Below, one piece after another: positions 6,734 through 8,123 of a stretch of 8,123 nucleotides of DNA (within the stretch, counting starts at the first letter, position 1; every line of letters begins with the position of its first letter). Location: the NCBI GenBank assembly GCA_934699305.1, contig CAKUWM010000120.1:1-8123 (forward strand), read 5' to 3'. Both the position numbers and the translations under genes were made by a program. A model generated the notes under the pieces. The model saw nothing but the letters and a program-made list of their open reading frames with translations. It did no database searches and had not been told where the DNA came from. Source of the DNA: an uncultured Saprospiraceae bacterium. Its GTDB lineage: Bacteria > Bacteroidota > Bacteroidia > Chitinophagales > Saprospiraceae.

Positions 6734-7489
6734 ATGGGTCAAAAGACAAGTCCAGTAGGTAATAGATTAGGAATCATCAGAGGATGGGATTCTAACTGGT
6801 TCGGTGGCAAAGATATGGCCGCTAAAGTAGTCGAAGATGAACACATCAGAAACTATATGAGAGCTCGTATACCAAAAGGTGGAATCGCTAAAATAGCAAT
6901 CGAAAGAACGCTCAAAAGAATAACTGTGACGATTCATACTTCACGACCGGGCATTATTATCGGAAAAGGTGGACAAGAAGTTGATCGCATCCGCGAAGAA
7001 TTGAAAAAATTGACCGGTAAAGACGTTCAGATTAATATCCACGAAATTCGCAAACCGGAATTGGATGCGGCAATCGTAGGTGAAACCATCGCTAAACAGA
7101 TTGAATCCCGTATCAACTATCGTAGAGCTACTAAGATGGCAATCCAATCAACAATGAGAGCCGGAGCAGAAGGAATTAAAGTTAGATTGTCCGGAAGACT
7201 CAACGGTGCTGAAATGGCTCGTTCTGAGGAATATAAAGAAGGTCGTACCCCTTTGCATACTTTCCGCGCCGATATCGATTATTGTATCTCCGTAGCAGAA
7301 ACAGTCTATGGTCTGATAGGTATCAAAGTATGGATTTGTAAAGGCGAAGTCTTTGGAAAAAGAGAAATAATGCCACTACAATCTGAAGAGAAAAAAGCAA
7401 ATACTCAAGCAGGTGGCCGAAATGAAAGAGGTGGAAATAGAGGCGACAGACGAGGAGGTAATCGAAATTTTAAATCTAAAAGACAATAA
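6734..7489 (+). CDS. rpsC: 30S ribosomal protein S3, with Arg/Gly-rich tail
   Basis: Forms part of the mRNA entry channel of the 30S and helps the ribosome unwind mRNA. The 251-residue product has the N-terminal [20 protein letters not shown], then a type 2 KH domain whose GKGG loop (77-80) sits in [20 protein letters not shown]. The S3 C-terminal signature [20 protein letters not shown] lies at about 159-178, and [10 protein letters not shown] at about 196-205. After about residue 215 the sequence becomes a low-complexity basic tail (227-251: [20 protein letters not shown] and on). This makes it longer than E. coli S3 (233). An 89-bp gap with a likely internal promoter separates it from rplP. 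Confidence 0.98.
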   Translation: MGQKTSPVGNRLGIIRGWDSNWFGGKDMAAKVVEDEHIRNYMRARIPKGGIAKIAIERTLKRITVTIHTSRPGIIIGKGGQEVDRIREELKKLTGKDVQINIHEIRKPELDAAIVGETIAKQIESRINYRRATKMAIQSTMRAGAEGIKVRLSGRLNGAEMARSEEYKEGRTPLHTFRADIDYCISVAETVYGLIGIKVWICKGEVFGKREIMPLQSEEKKANTQAGGRNERGGNRGDRRGGNRNFKSKRQ

Positions 7490-7505
7490 TTAAAATTATT
7501 TGATG

Positions 7506-7513
7506 TATCTTTG
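7506..7513 (+). promoter_or_regulatory. Likely internal promoter (-7 box) ahead of rplP
   Basis: TATCTTTG is an exact match to the Bacteroidota -7 consensus TAnnTTTG. It lies in the 89-bp rpsC-rplP gap, where the other gaps in this part of the operon are 19-39 bp. The 18 bases from 7506 to 7523 match the rpsJ promoter/start region (3127-3144) at 15 positions. No TTG is present 19-21 bp upstream, so the -33 element is poor. The predicted start near 7518-7521 falls inside a small palindrome (CCTCT-TT-AGAGG, 7516-7527). Confidence 0.55.
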
Positions 7514-7578
7514 CACCTCTTTAGAGGAATTTACATACAAATAGCTTTTAATCAGCGAATTATAAAGAAAGACGTACC

Positions 7579-8001
7579 ATGTTACAACCAAAAAGAACAA
7601 AATATAGAAAGCAACACAAGATGAACCCGAAAGGGGTTGCTCATAAAGGTAGTACGATATCTTTCGGGTCAGTAGCTTTGAAAGCCGTTACAGGTGGACG
7701 ACTTACTGCACGCCAGATTGAATCTGCGAGGATTGCCATGACCCGTTATATGAAAAGGGAAGGTAAAGTGTGGATCAGAATTTTCCCTGATAAGCCCATC
7801 ACTAAGAAACCTTTGGAGGTTCGTATGGGTAAAGGTAAAGGTCCGGTAGATCATTATGTTGCTGTAATTAAGCCTGGTAGGATCCTGTTCGAAATGGATG
7901 GCGTTCCGGAAACTGTTGCTACCGAAGCTTTCCGCCTGGCAGCACAAAAGTTGCCGGTATTGACTAAAACAATATTAAGAACTGATATTCGTATTGCATA
8001 A
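7579..8001 (+). CDS. rplP: 50S ribosomal protein L16
   Basis: 50S protein near the A-site and 5S rRNA region, needed for late assembly. The 140-residue product begins [15 protein letters not shown] and includes [20 protein letters not shown] (about 40-59), [20 protein letters not shown] (64-83) and [21 protein letters not shown]82 aligns with E. coli Arg81, which is hydroxylated by RoxA/YcfD; whether that happens here is unknown. It may be transcribed both from the rpsJ promoter and from an internal promoter at about 7506. It is 20 bp before rpmC. The protein appears intact. Confidence 0.98.
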   Translation: MLQPKRTKYRKQHKMNPKGVAHKGSTISFGSVALKAVTGGRLTARQIESARIAMTRYMKREGKVWIRIFPDKPITKKPLEVRMGKGKGPVDHYVAVIKPGRILFEMDGVPETVATEAFRLAAQKLPVLTKTILRTDIRIA

Positions 8002-8021
8002 TTCGAAACCATAACAAAATC

Positions 8022-8123
8022 ATGGGAAATAAAGAATATAAGGAAATTCAAAGTTTGGCTGACGCTGATTTGACAGAAAAACTTGCTCAAACCCAAATGG
8101 ATTTGACTAAGACTAGATTTGAT
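8022..8123 (+). CDS. rpmC: 50S ribosomal protein L29, N-terminal part only
   Basis: L29 lies next to L23 at the tunnel exit. From the ATG at 8022, 34 codons are open to the window edge: MGNKEYKEIQSLADADLTEK, then a helix LAQTQMDLTKTRFD. The pattern of a short N-terminal helix, a turn with a leucine-rich L-x-D-x-L-x-E-K segment and then a second helix with LxxTRFD is that of L29. The position straight after rplP is the conserved one. A full protein would be about 60-70 residues, so about half is outside the window. Confidence 0.9.
   Translation, partial: MGNKEYKEIQSLADADLTEKLAQTQMDLTKTRFD

Noticed and set aside
1..8123. Insertion sequences, CRISPR arrays, tRNA or rRNA genes, phage or defence genes
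   Set aside because: None seen: no repeat arrays, transposase motifs or tRNA-like cloverleaf sequences were recognised by eye.

Overview
The window looks like chromosomal DNA from an AT-rich member of the Bacteroidota. Three things support this. The protein sequences read as Bacteroidota-type (for example L2 with DHPMGGGEG and a CbpA/CbpM chaperone pair). The start codons almost all lack a Shine-Dalgarno sequence. The best promoter matches the phylum's primary-sigma pattern (TTG, about 19 bp, then TAnnTTTG). The genus cannot be named from the sequence alone.

Left part, minus strand (1-2230): a partial cbpM-like chaperone modulator, a CbpA-type J-protein and a type I methionine aminopeptidase, all reading leftward. 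The cbpA stop and the cbpM start would share a base (TAATG), but only in the frame that a one-base frameshift near position 402 has disconnected from the rest of cbpA. As given, the J-protein ends early, with a scrambled last 13 residues.

Middle (2231-3185): a divergent 122-bp gap, a single-cysteine ArsC/Spx/YffB-family protein on the plus strand, then about 470 bp with no gene. The end of that gap holds a purine-rich tract, A-tracts spaced in near-helical phase and a clear promoter.

Right part, plus strand (3186-8123): the start of the S10 ribosomal protein cluster in the standard bacterial order rpsJ-rplC-rplD-rplW-rplB-rpsS-rplV-rpsC-rplP-rpmC. The window cuts rpmC at codon 34. Genes are 19-39 bp apart or overlap, except for an 83-bp gap before rplC, which contains a hairpin, and an 89-bp gap before rplP. 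The second gap carries an 18-bp sequence matching the rpsJ promoter/initiation region at 15 of 18 positions, so a second internal promoter is likely. Neither fusA nor tuf precedes rpsJ.

All the genes are known families. I found no evidence of a new multi-gene system. The most useful points are the cbpA frameshift, the duplicated initiation region inside the operon and the S10 cluster's separation from the str genes.
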